Of a stretch of 64,000 bases of DNA, positions 43,598 to 54,916 are shown in pieces. The position numbers and the translations under genes were made by a program. Location: positions 44,602,513 through 44,666,512 of the forward strand of contig CM031879.1 in assembly GCA_018697195.1 (NCBI GenBank). The letters run 5' to 3'. Positions within the stretch are counted from its first letter, which is position 1. Each line of letters opens with the position of its first letter. This stretch comes from Certhia americana. Its lineage: Eukaryota > Chordata > Aves > Passeriformes > Certhiidae. The notes under the pieces were generated by a model that did not search any database, had not been told where the DNA came from, and saw only the letters and a program-made list of their open reading frames with translations.

Positions 43598-44098
43598 GTA
43601 CTTCAGCTCTGGGGCCTCAGCACAAGAAGGACATGAACCTGCTGGAACAAGTCCAAATGAGGGCCCCTGAAGCTGGTCAGAGGGCTTGAGCACCTCTTCT
43701 ATGAAGACCGGCTGAGAGAGTTGGGGTTCTTCAGCCTGGAGAAAAGAAGGCTCTGGGGAGACCTCACTGCAGCCTTTCAGTACCTAAAGAGGGCCTTCAG
43801 GAAAAATGAAGAGGGGCTCTTTATGGGGGTATGTAGTGAGTGATAGGACAAGGGGTAATTATATTAAACTGGAAGAAGGTAGGTTTAGATTGATTGTTAG
43901 GAAAGAATTCTTCACTAGGAGAGCGGTGAGGTACGGGTTGCTCAGAGTAGTTGTGATTGCCTCATCTGTGGAATTATCTAAGGCCAGGCTTGATGGAGCT
44001 TTACCTGGTCTAATGGAAGGTGTCCCTACCTGTGACAGCAGTGTTGGAGCTAGATGATCTTTAAGGTCCCTTCTAACCCAAACCATTCTATGATTCCA
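43598..44098 (+). mobile_element. CR1 LINE, 5'-truncated copy, about 500 bp
   Basis: Continuous match to the avian CR1 3' region: cagctctggggcctcagcac, aagaaggacatgaacctgct, ggctgagagagttggggttc, ttcagcctggagaaaagaag, gataggacaaggggtaatta and gatgatctttaaggtccctt, ending attctatgattcca. The 5' truncation is typical of CR1. Open frames inside are not functional protein. Confidence 0.93.
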
Positions 44099-44947
44099 TC
44101 ATTTTGACACATATGTCCAGCTGTTTCACTCAGCTTGTGGAAGAGACAGCTCTGCCTGCATAAGCAGTTGTTCAGTATCAGGGGATTCTCTCTGTACATC
44201 AGCGTATGGCCCCTTGCCTTATTTTATAGCCTGTGCTGAAGACAGTGAATAATTTTCATATGGATTATTTGCAGGATCTCATCCCAGCACCCAAGTGTTT
44301 CTTGAGGCTTATCTCCTTAAAATTGAAGAAAGTCAGGGCTGAAGGTCACTGAGATTAAAAAATATCAGTTCAGTTGAGTCAATTAACTTGAGATGACTTG
44401 TACTTCAAAGTAGTTAGTGATAGTGTGATACCAGACTGAATAACTTTGATATTTCAGGTGATTTTGCTTTATATCTTGGGAGTGCTTAGCAGCATTGCAA
44501 ATTTGAGTAATGGGCTTAAGTCAGATGCTTGTATAATGATGAAGTAAAGTAGCTCTTTGTGAAACAGTGGGCTAATCTCATTTGTCTAATATCATGCAGG
44601 GAGGTAGAAAGAAAAAAGAAGACATAAAAATCTTGTTCCTAGAGACAGAAATTATTTGCCTGAAGCAAGAGGAACTCATACAGCTTTCCTGTATTCCTTC
44701 AACATGTTCCTTGTCTATCCCTCCCAAGGATGCAGAACCAGTCTTCAGGACTTTACAGTTCATCTCATCTTAAATGCATGCAAGGGATCTGAGTTCAGGA
44801 GCTACAAGCAATTCTCACCAATTTCTTTCTGTTATTTCCTAAACTTATAATCTCTGCCTCCAAAATTATTTGACCATTCTGTATGTTGCTCTGTATAATG
44901 AAACCTAAAATCTCTGTTCAACGGGTTCTGGACCACACTAAGTATCG

Positions 44948-44999
44948 TTGGACTAAATGAATGGTGTAGGTCCATTCCGATTTAGCTATTCTACTCCAT
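44948..44999 (+). mobile_element. CR1 LINE 3' end, old, short
   Basis: gttggactaaatgaatggtg, taggtccattccgatttagc and tattctactcca follow the CR1 tail with several changes. About 50 bp remain. Confidence 0.6.
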
Positions 45000-45200
45000 G
45001 TCATCACAAGTGTTCCTGTTCAATTCAAGCAAAAATAGGTGCTTCTACTAGTGAAAGATACAGCTAGATTCAGTGTTTGAGTTATTCAGCTGGGTTTGGG
45101 CTATAAACTAACAGTATAATGCCAAAGGTGAAGGAAAGAAAACAAGAAAGAGTAGCTGCATACAACATACAGCTGATGCTTCACTACAAGCCATTTTTTA

Positions 45201-45299
45201 TTATTTATAAGGAAAATTATATATATATTTAAAAATATTTTATATATATATAAATAATTAATATAATTATATAAAAAATATTTATAAGGAAATTATATT
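45201..45299. repeat. AT-rich block bounded by direct repeats
   Basis: TTTATAAGGAAAATTATAT and TTTATAAGGAAATTATAT lie about 77 bp apart on either side of a TA/TTAAA-rich palindromic core. Slippage in AT-rich DNA is the simplest origin. Confidence 0.7.
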
Positions 45300-48200
45300 A
45301 AGCAGTCACGAAGTCATATGCCTATGGTCTCAAAAACCTTATCTTAAGTTTCTACAACAGCATGGTTTGGGCTTTGCCTTCTCCCTCTTCACCCCCAGAT
45401 CTGCAGTCACAACCTATAACCATCTCAGCCTCATACTGGGACAGGCAGCACTGTTACACTTTGAAGACTAAAGAGCTTTATCTATCTCCCAAAAATAAAT
45501 AAATTTTGATCAAGAACAAACTGGTGAATAGGTGACTTCCAGTGGGTTGGATGAGAGGGACATTGCTTTTGGAGCACTGGATGCTTCAGTAAGATCTCTC
45601 TAAAGCAAAATTTGCAGGTGAGCTCACTCTTGTTCTCACCTCAGCTTAAATGCTCTTATTGGGAAATTCTCATCACCAAATGTTCTAGTAGATAATGAAT
45701 TATTGTAGTGTTTGGCTTAGTTTGCCTTTCACTTGACACACAGATAAACACAAAGGAGTTTTTTAAAACCAAATTAGAAATGTGGGTTTTGGAAAATACT
45801 GCAGTGTCTGTAAAACAATAAAGTGATATTGTGACAATAGAGCATTTGGTTTTAGCTGAACAAGTACTGCTCTCTATAAAATCTGATTCTGAATAGACTA
45901 GTAAAAATTTAAGGGCATGTGCTATTATATTTACAGTGTCACAGATTTCTGCAGCTCATAAAGTATAAGACAAACATGAGATGTAATGATGTCTCTTAAA
46001 GCAAGGTGAGCTCAGTGTTTTAAGAGAAGCTGGATATGTAGTGGTGTTTTGAGAGGCTCTTTGGAAACAAAGCTCAGGCTCTCTGCATGCTTTATCCCTC
46101 TACAGCAGGAATTCTTAAGCTGTACTCAGGCCAATGGGATCCTTAAGCTAAGCTCAAACTCAAGAAGTTGCAAAAATGTACCTTAATGAGCAACCTCATA
46201 AGATGCAGTAAAAGCCTATGCTTGCCATTCAATTCAACAAGTGAAATTCAGTAATGAAAAATGAGAGTTTGTTAAATTGAAAACAGCTATTTTTATACCT
46301 GTTCTTTTGCTCATAATCCTATTCCAAGAACTAGAAAACAATCCTTTGATTTATAAATTTTTTTTTAACAATGAAAACTGCTTATGACTCCGTTATTAAG
46401 GACTAAATGATGTATTTACAGGACAGAAATATGTGTTTTGAAACCGAAGTGAAAACATTAGGAGTCTGTGTGTAGCTATGTGCTGAACTCAGGAGTGGGT
46501 TCAGAAAAGGAGAATAATCATTCAAATTTCTATGAAGTTTTTAGTAAGAGCAATAAAAGACTAAAGACTGTTACCCAGTGACAGTGAAAACTAAGCTTCT
46601 CCATTTGCTACTTATCAAATGTTCATTTTCTTCTGACAAACCTGGGTGGCACCTGATGGAGCCCACTGCATCCAGAGTTTGTTCCTCTTGCAGAGGAGCA
46701 ATGCTGAGCCTCCATTCCAATGTCAGCATCTGCAAAGGTGAGGCAGACATACCTGAACCTTCTGGGCTTTTGGAGGCAACAGAGACTCTGGAGCTTGTGG
46801 AGGTCTGTGTGGAGTCTATGCAAGACAGGAAATTGGTAAAAGTTGCAGAGCTGAGGGGAGGATTTGTTCTACTCTGAGCAATGGGAAGGCTTTATTCAGT
46901 CTGCTTCGCTTGCAGAGCAGAGATCTCTCTTTAAAGGATTAACTTGTACTTCTGTCTTTTTGTACGAGGAAACCCAGCTGTGGAATTCAAAGCCCCTCTG
47001 TGTCTCTGAGGATGCCCACTTTCAGGCAAAGGTGAGACCTACGGTGCCAAGGCTCTTGGGACAGGACCCGTTTGGTGAATGATAATGTTAGGTTATATAT
47101 TTCAGTCAGCAGGCACTCTGCATCTCAGTCTTCACCCCTGCTGACTGAATGTTTGAGGTAGGAAGAGGCATTCATAACTGGCATCTAATACACAGTGAGG
47201 TTTTCTAAATAGATTGTGATTGATGCTCTCAATTATTTTTTGTCAAGGTCTATAGCAAACCCTGTGTTATCCATTTGTCAGCACTTGCAACAAAGCTGTT
47301 TTCTGAACAGAGTTCTCCTTATTAGATATGAAAACTTAGTTAAATAGAGAGGACTGAGTGAACTTGATGCTGCTGTAAAGTCTGATCTTTTCTTCCCTAC
47401 TTCCACAGTAAAAATTAAAGCTTTTAGGATTTACTTATTTTTATTCAGCTGGAATATCACAGTTATTAATGGGAAGAGAAGCTGTTAAGCTTGAAGATTT
47501 CTTCCTGTGTAGGCTGTGGGATGCAGCAAGCCAGTCTCTTTTTGAGCTACTTGCCTTTTCATTAAAATGCCAATATATGTCACCAGTGTGTATTTTTTAA
47601 AAATTAAATTAATTATTACTTAAAATTTTATAGTGCACTACTGAGAAAGAGGACAGCTAATAACTCCTCATCTTAAGTCATCTAGGTTCCACACTCTGAA
47701 TACTTTCTACTGGAGTCAGTCCTTCAGTGCCTTGCATCAAACTTTTTCAAGAAAAATATTTACAATCATTGTTCTCCCAGGATTTTTCTGCAGTGGGGAT
47801 TTTTAATTATGCTACAGTGCCTAAATAAATATAATTTTTGTAAATTAAGTCTGTTTCACATGCAGTATGCTCCAACTCTCCCCATCCCCTCTGCTATGGT
47901 ATGTCTAAAGCAGTGATTTGCTCCTACCTCATCTTGTGAAGCTAAACAGATGATCAAAAAAAAATCCATCCTGTCAACCACACCACTGGTGAAGTGGACA
48001 TCTATAGAAGTATTTTTTATTGCACTAACTTGAAAAGTCACAGCTAGGGCTCTCAATCAAGTTGAAGTTATCTGACAGATAAGCAGAGATTAGCTGAAGT
48101 TCAAGGCTTTTTTTAGTGACATAGATCCTACTGTGTGTAGCAGAGCAAAAGTCTTTCTTGTTTTCTTTTAGATATTTCCAGAACTGCTATTTACACTCTC

Positions 48201-50014
48201 TCCTTCCACAGGAAGAAGTCTCCAAATCCTTAGGTAAGAAGACAAGGAAACCCTTTGAGGTTTTCAGTTCTTGTGTGTTCTGGCTCTGCCAGGTGTTCTA
48301 TGCACTGCTCTGAAGTGAGACAGGTGGAAGCAACACCTTGTCCTTAATAATTAATTATTTCTGCCTTGACCTGTAGAGAACCACTGTGATTTGCAATCTG
48401 TCTTGATCTTGTTGCATCCCCTGTGTATAGAAAGACAAGCTGTGACAGTGGAGTAGTGGATAGTACTGCTCTTCCCCACAGAAGCAGACAACACACTTGT
48501 GGAATTGCCTCCCCAGAGTAAACTCTTAAGTGCCTATTGAATCTAGAGAAAAATGGAAGGGGACTGGATGACAAAATGGATACAATGGGTCATAGTTTAC
48601 ACTTCCTTTCAGGAAACTAATTTAGTCAGCTAAATTAGGTAGCTATTTTCCTTATGCTGTACCATTACTTAATGGTAAATGAGAGTAAATCTCTTATCAA
48701 GAGTTATTCACAGACTAGAGTTTTGATCTTACTACAGATTACTCCAGTTGATGCTTCTCTCTTCATTTATGGGAGAAATTTCTGGAGTATCACCTCCTAA
48801 AGCAGTAAAGTGAAGCTAAGCAGTAAGAACATGCTCTTCTGCTGTACGACATGGTCTGCTGTGCATCTTTTCTGTGCCTGAATGCAAAACACTGTCCTTG
48901 GATGTGCATTACATTCTTGACATGAACCAAAGAAAATCACTCACATGTCAACAGATGCAATGTGAGTACACATTGTACATAATGTTTTCATGTATAAATA
49001 TTTTTATTTTCTACTAAAAGTTCATGTAAATAACAGTTCTTGTGGAATCCAGATATGAAATAATAATAGCCATGGGAGATCTGGCTCATCCTTGGCAGCA
49101 TATCTCCTCCAAGGAGAGGCAGCTAAAAGATAATTCCCTTTCTACAAAGGGGAAAGGATTGCTAAGTTGTAAAATAATTTAGTCATGTTGAATCCCTGTT
49201 AATATAACATGCTTTTTGTATCTGGTTATGTGTTAGCCAGTCTACCAGTATTTGAAAGTTGGACAAGGAGAGGTTAAACTGAAAAGTTTGATTTGGAGCA
49301 CACATAGATAATAAATAGCTAAAAGCTGTTTTTCTGCTTAACCTAAACTTTAAAAAAATCCCACGTATGCACTTTCAGTTTTATGCTGTGTGTGAATGTC
49401 AAATATGCTTAGCTGGAACAGAATTTCTTGAAAGTAATTATTGTTGTCCCATTTGGTTAAATATACCTAGAAATATATCAGAAGTAAGCAAGACTAGAAA
49501 ATGCTGATATAGACTAAATAGTTTTTGGGGGGAGGATGTATTTAAGAACTCTTAATCTGTTTTGCGAATTTTTTTGCCATGTTAGCTATATGTCATGTAT
49601 TCCCAATATGCATATTTTAAATGGAAAGAAATGAATAAAGTAGTTTATTCAGAACAGATTAAAAAAGGAAACAAAATTTGGGAATAAGATCTTGCAATCG
49701 TTTAACTGCTTCAAAGGATCAGAGAATTTGGAGAACCCTTTTCAGAGCAGGTAGCCCAGCGCAGTATTTTAGGCCAGATAAGCAAGCAGAGAAGGTGGCA
49801 AGGCAGGCTCTGGTGCCAGGATTGGTCCTGTCTCTCTTCTGCCCTCCTTCCCTGCACTGCAAAGCTTTTAATCAGACTCCTGGGATAAAAAGAGGGGTTA
49901 ATACAGCTGGGGGAGTTTTACACTGGGAAAAAAGAGGTGTCCTGCTTTGCCTCCCTAGCATGTTGAGGCATTTCAGTTACTGTTACAGGGGTTAAGTGGG
50001 ATGGTCTGGGAGCA
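45300..50014. other. Intergenic, no gene seen
   Basis: Mostly AT-rich unique sequence. Open frames at 46578-47082 and 48344-48574 give no recognisable protein and lack convincing splice context. Confidence 0.65.
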
Positions 50015-50966
50015 TTAGGAGTTTCCAGCAAGTTGCACACTGGCCACCCACGGCTTAAGCTTTTGGAGGAAAGTGTCAGGGTGACTCAGGTGACCACAGT
50101 CTGCCTCCCATGGCACTGGTGAAGGAGATGAGCTGTCTGGGTCCTGACCTGCAGTAAACCTCAGGCCCAGATTATCTGTTGGGCTTTCTGCCTCCTGCTC
50201 TGAACAGGAGCAGGTGAGGTGGGACAGGATCTCAGGTGGAAATGTAGCAGTAAAACTTGACACTGAAGTCTCTTGGACTTGGATTTGTTTTGTTCTAGTG
50301 TGTATATTTCTCCCTATATAAACATGTCCTTTTAATGTCCAATCTTTTGTGCAGATGTATTTGTCCCACTCTGCATCAGCCTCATTTCTCTATGCAAGGG
50401 CTGTGTCTGGTTTTACCACCACAGCTTAGGGAGGGTTTAGCAGCAAGAAGAGTTAAGTGAATAAATAGATGGCTGTTTTTGCAAATGTGTTTGTGCCCCT
50501 TCCTGTTCCCACCTCCCTGAGGGAGGTTGTTTCCCTGTGGAGCTGCCTGACTGGAGCAGCAGCCATGTGAAAGCACAGCAGCTCCTGCTCCTCTTCAGCT
50601 GCAGAAGGGAAACGGTGCGTCTGATTGTGAAGATCAGCATTAGCTGGAGAAGAGGGAGAAGAGAGCAGAGGAGGGAGGGGAAAAGAAAAAAAAAAAAACC
50701 AAAACCCAAGCCTTTGAATGGCAAGACTGCACTTCTAACATGTGGCCAGCATGTGCCATACAGGCTTCAGGAGGCAGCAGGAGCACAGGTGAGAGGCGCT
50801 GGCTGGGCAGCAGCAGAAAGAAGCATCGTAGGAGGATGGGGGATTCCAGGACTCCAGGAAACAGGGGAGGTCTGGAGGTGCACAGGCCACGACAGACTGT
50901 CTGCTGTCACTCTGTAGCAAACTCAGCCTGGAGCCCAGGTGGGACAAATGCATGGATGGTGCAAGG
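50015..50966. other. Locally GC-richer segment, unassigned
   Basis: About 1 kb of higher GC and purine-rich sequence in an AT-rich region, with frames open on both strands (50015-50263 minus, 50437-50724 minus, 50537-50917 plus) and a candidate donor GCAAG/gtatgt after 50965. CpG is not enriched. It could be an untranslated first exon or regulatory element; no protein is recognised. Confidence 0.3.
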
Positions 50967-53900
50967 TATGTTATTTTTTCATCTCTCCTAGTTTTGCCTT
51001 GTTATGTTGTAAGGCAGAAGCAGGAGTTTGCAAAGTTATGTGCTTTGTGTATAGGATTACTGCATTTATGAGGTAAGAGGAGCATTAGGGGATTGTTTAT
51101 GAGTATTACTGTTTCAGGAGGATATACAAAAGTTTAGGTTTTTAGGGAGAATTTTTAGTGTGGTGTTGTCTGTGAGAGAACAAGGCTGGGAGCAATCCAA
51201 CAGAGAGAAAACTCAGAGATGCAAATCCACCACTTCAGAGAAAACTGCAGAGAGAAAGGGAAATGTGTCTAACAGTGGAACAAATGCATAAAAAGTGGAC
51301 GCCTGACAGGAAAACCTATGGGACCAGGGTAGCCAGGTTTGTATTCATGTTCAAGCTTTAAGGTTTACTCTTCAGTGTATTGCTTCTGCAATGCTCTGAG
51401 TGACTATCAAGCCCCTTTCAGTCCTCTTCACTTGGAAAAATTGTTCCAAGGTATACAATTTATTTTCTATATTGCTAATAGAGGGTGCATATGTTTGTTT
51501 TTCTGCAAAGCATAACTAAACACCTGGGAATTGCATTAAGCTTGTGGCTGGAACATTGTGGATTCATAGTTGTCCTCTTGTTTCCAACCTCAATTCTATT
51601 AACTAAAGAGCCTCCTGCAGCACATCTCAGGCAACCCTTTCCCTGCCTTGATGTTGTGAAGTTCTGTTGAGAGCTATATACTGCTTTCTTTTACTGTTAC
51701 AAGACTGAAATTTTTGGTACAACTTAAAAGGTACGCAACCACTGCAAAATTCTCTTTTTTTGATCCTTCTGGTTCAGCTGCTGGTTTTCTGTTAGTTGAA
51801 GAAAACAAGCAGAAATAGCCTGTGCATGGATCATGCAGTTAAACACATCTCTCTGTACTGGTGCAGGGTTAGCCAGCATTCCTTGCATTTTGTAATCATC
51901 CCTGGTGTTGCACTTACCTTGAAAGACATGTCTTTGAACTCTGACAGCTTTTTCAGGTGGCTTTTGTTTTGTTTTGAGTGAAAAATTTTCAGGGAGCTTT
52001 TTCCTTCCTCCCTTCCAAAAAAAAAAAAAAAAAAACCCAAAAAAACAACCAAAAAACAAAAAACCACTGAAACTAAAATTTTCTGCAAATGAAACAGATG
52101 TGGCTTTGCAACTCAAGAATTTAAAACTATTGCACTCACTTCTCATACATACACTTTCATGCTTTCATGGGTATGTGTGTGTTTATATATATTTTCATAT
52201 CTAGGTACACACACATATATATATACATGATATATACATTTCTATATGTGTTGCTTTAATTAACCATTTATTTTAATGTGGCTACTAGAAGAGGTTATGG
52301 TGAAAGCTGTTCCTAACTGATGTGACTAATGAGAATAAACAAAGTCAAAAACATGGATAGCTTGTCTTCACTCAAGAGTGCTGAGTAGTTCTATTTATGA
52401 ATTTTTATAGTCTAGCTTAGTTTTTCAGCATCAGATTCTGTGTGTAATATGCTTACAGCTGCAGCATATAAAAAAGAAAATTAAGCTGATGGTCTTAGTA
52501 TAGGCAAAATGGCCTTTCAGGATAAATAAGACAACTAAAAGTCTCTTTGATGTGATCTATCTGTGTTGTTGTTTGTGTAATGTTTTTGTTTTTCCTTGGA
52601 AATTATCAATTCCATAAACTTGCAAATGACTCTTTATTGGTAAAAGTGAAAATCAATGTTTACAGGAAATCATACTGGACAAAGGAGTGACTGCAAGGGT
52701 ATTTAAAAAATCTGAGCATAAATCTATATGGATTTTTTCATTAATATATTGACAGTTGAAAGCAGACAATAATTTAATATCCTATATACACAGATATATT
52801 TTAATGCTCCCATTTTCCTGAGCCTTCATGACAAAGCAGTCAAGCACTTTGGGATAATCACAATCTTTAGTCCATGGGTATCTGTATTAAAATAAGCACA
52901 AATTGCAACTAGAAAAGCTGAATAACGCCTGTTATTGAATTATCCAGGCAAAACTCCATGTTCGGTAAAACTGATGGTCTCAAAAGTGCTGAATGTTTGC
53001 AAGAGAAATAGAACAATGTATTGGCAGCTAACTCCCTAGAAAATCTATCTATTTATGTTTATAAAATCCATGAGCCAAAATTTTGCATATAAAAAAAGAT
53101 GAAAGTAGAGAGGATGGAGGTTTTTGTTAAACATGATGTCTACTGCATTACTGGCTAATATTGAACATTATTTTACTACAGTTCACTGAACTTTCTGCAG
53201 TGACACTAAGCTCTTTCTCTGGAGTGGACACACTTGAAAGTCCTTGATGTATGGCTCTGTGTGTCCAGTGGGAAACTCAAATAGCTCTGAGGGCACACAC
53301 AGTTATTTAAAGGGGATTATTTCCTAATTCCTAGAGGTTCCTCTTCTGAGTAAACTGATGAAAAATCTCTGTTCTTTTGTTCCCTTTTAAGGGATCTCCC
53401 ATTAGACAACTGCTGCTCTTCAGGTGTTTAGTTTGATGCTTAGTTAAAGTAAGTGACAGAAATGTGATTAGAGCAAATGAAATGGCTCTTACATTAGATA
53501 CTCTCATATTGCTCTTGCAGAACTTATGAGCCAGTTCTGAGTCACCAGTTCCATTCAGGCCTCTTTATTGTTACATACTTGGTCTTCTGCAGGTGAATTC
53601 AGGAGCTGGTTGCATGGTCATGTCTGAGGTCTGAATTTCTGTGTTGTATTTCAGCCCTGGCTTGATGCAGCAGCCAGAACATCAGACTTGTAGTCTTCTT
53701 GTGTGTTGTCATAATAGCCTGAGGGTGCTTGTGTGACCATCACAGGTTTGATTTGTTTGCATTTGAGAGTCTAGTTTTGTGGATGGGATATTTTGCATTC
53801 AGATGCTCCTAGTCTTGCAAGTATCACAAATATGAGAGTTAAAAAGTAAGAAACTACTTGCAAGAGACATATATAGAAGTCCCTTTATTTTGCAATTATA

Positions 53901-54679
53901 GGTAATTTTAAAAAAAAATTTCTGTATTTTTGGGTCAGGATGCTGATGAAGCAGCAGTGGTAATATCATATGCAGCAGAATAATCCCTTCAGGGTATCTC
54001 TCCTCCACAGTCTTGTGGTAAAGTATCATAATAAGCCCTAAGCTTTTGTGCCACATTGTCATATACAGCTGAGCTTTTAGTAAGATCAAATATGTGTCTT
54101 TAGAAAATGCAAAAAGAAAACCTGAAATAGACAGAAGAAATCCGAAACCACTGATTGGTGGATAGGAGAATTGTTGAGGACTGTAGCATAAGAATAGAGA
54201 AGTGCGTTGTGACAGTGGGATGGCTGTTTCCCACTTCCTGATTTCCATTGAGGTCTGAACCTCATACAGGTCAAAAATCACAGCAAGTTAGTGATCAAAA
54301 AAAAGTAAAAATTCAACACTGGCTTTGCACTTTTACTTGAGAAACCCTCAGATTGTAATGTATGAGTGAGTTCCTGCAGAAATTCAGGTATACGACCACC
54401 ACAATCTGTGAATTTACATTGAAATTAGGTTTATTGCATGTTAAATGTATCTTGTTCAGTACAAGAATACATACTGAAGGTAATCTTTCAGTATTACACC
54501 AACATTTAACAACATTACTGATAGTAGACCAGAATAAAATATGGCATTCTTTTTCAGGGGACAGACAAACTTAATGATCAAAACAGGAATTATTATTACC
54601 TTGTACTAGCTTCCTTGTCCAAAACTACAAGCTGTACAATACAAGGACACAGGTTTTAACTCCAGGTGTTTGTTGTCAG
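50967..54679. other. Intergenic, no gene seen
   Basis: AT-rich. It holds an A run (52018-52035) and a TG/CA-TA repeat pair (about 52169-52232) able to fold back. The minus frame 53799-54281 (160 codons) is the longest here but matches nothing I recognise and has ordinary composition. Confidence 0.65.
52169..52232. repeat. Imperfect TG/TA ... CA/TA inverted microsatellite
   Basis: gtatgtgtgtgtttatatat and gtacacacacatatatatat are near reverse complements separated by a short spacer, so the strand can fold into a hairpin. Confidence 0.7.
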
Positions 54680-54916
54680 GTTCTGAAGCTGTTGGCCCAA
54701 TTGGGACAGGACTGCTTCGCTGGAAAAATCTGTGTGTGTATGGGAACCCTCCCCTCGGTCTCACTGTCCCTGAAGATGCCTGTGTTCCTGTGTGTCAATG
54801 TTTTGCTACACAAAATGACTTCTCATGTCCATTGTCTTGTCCAGCATCACTTTCAATCACTCCAGTGCCTTCTTACAACAGCAGTAGTCAAGAAACTTTG
54901 AGTCAAGACTCCATAG

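Noticed and set aside
43806..44057. Plus and minus frames of 75-83 codons
   Set aside because: They lie inside a 5'-truncated CR1 copy, in its 3' region, and are not host genes.
50537..50917. 126-codon frame starting in the GC-richer segment
   Set aside because: Overlaps equally open minus-strand frames, includes a poly-Lys run from an A tract, and matches no family I know.
53799..54281. 160-codon minus-strand frame
   Set aside because: AT-rich, low-information product with no recognised domain, no splice or promoter context; length is within chance for 64 kb.
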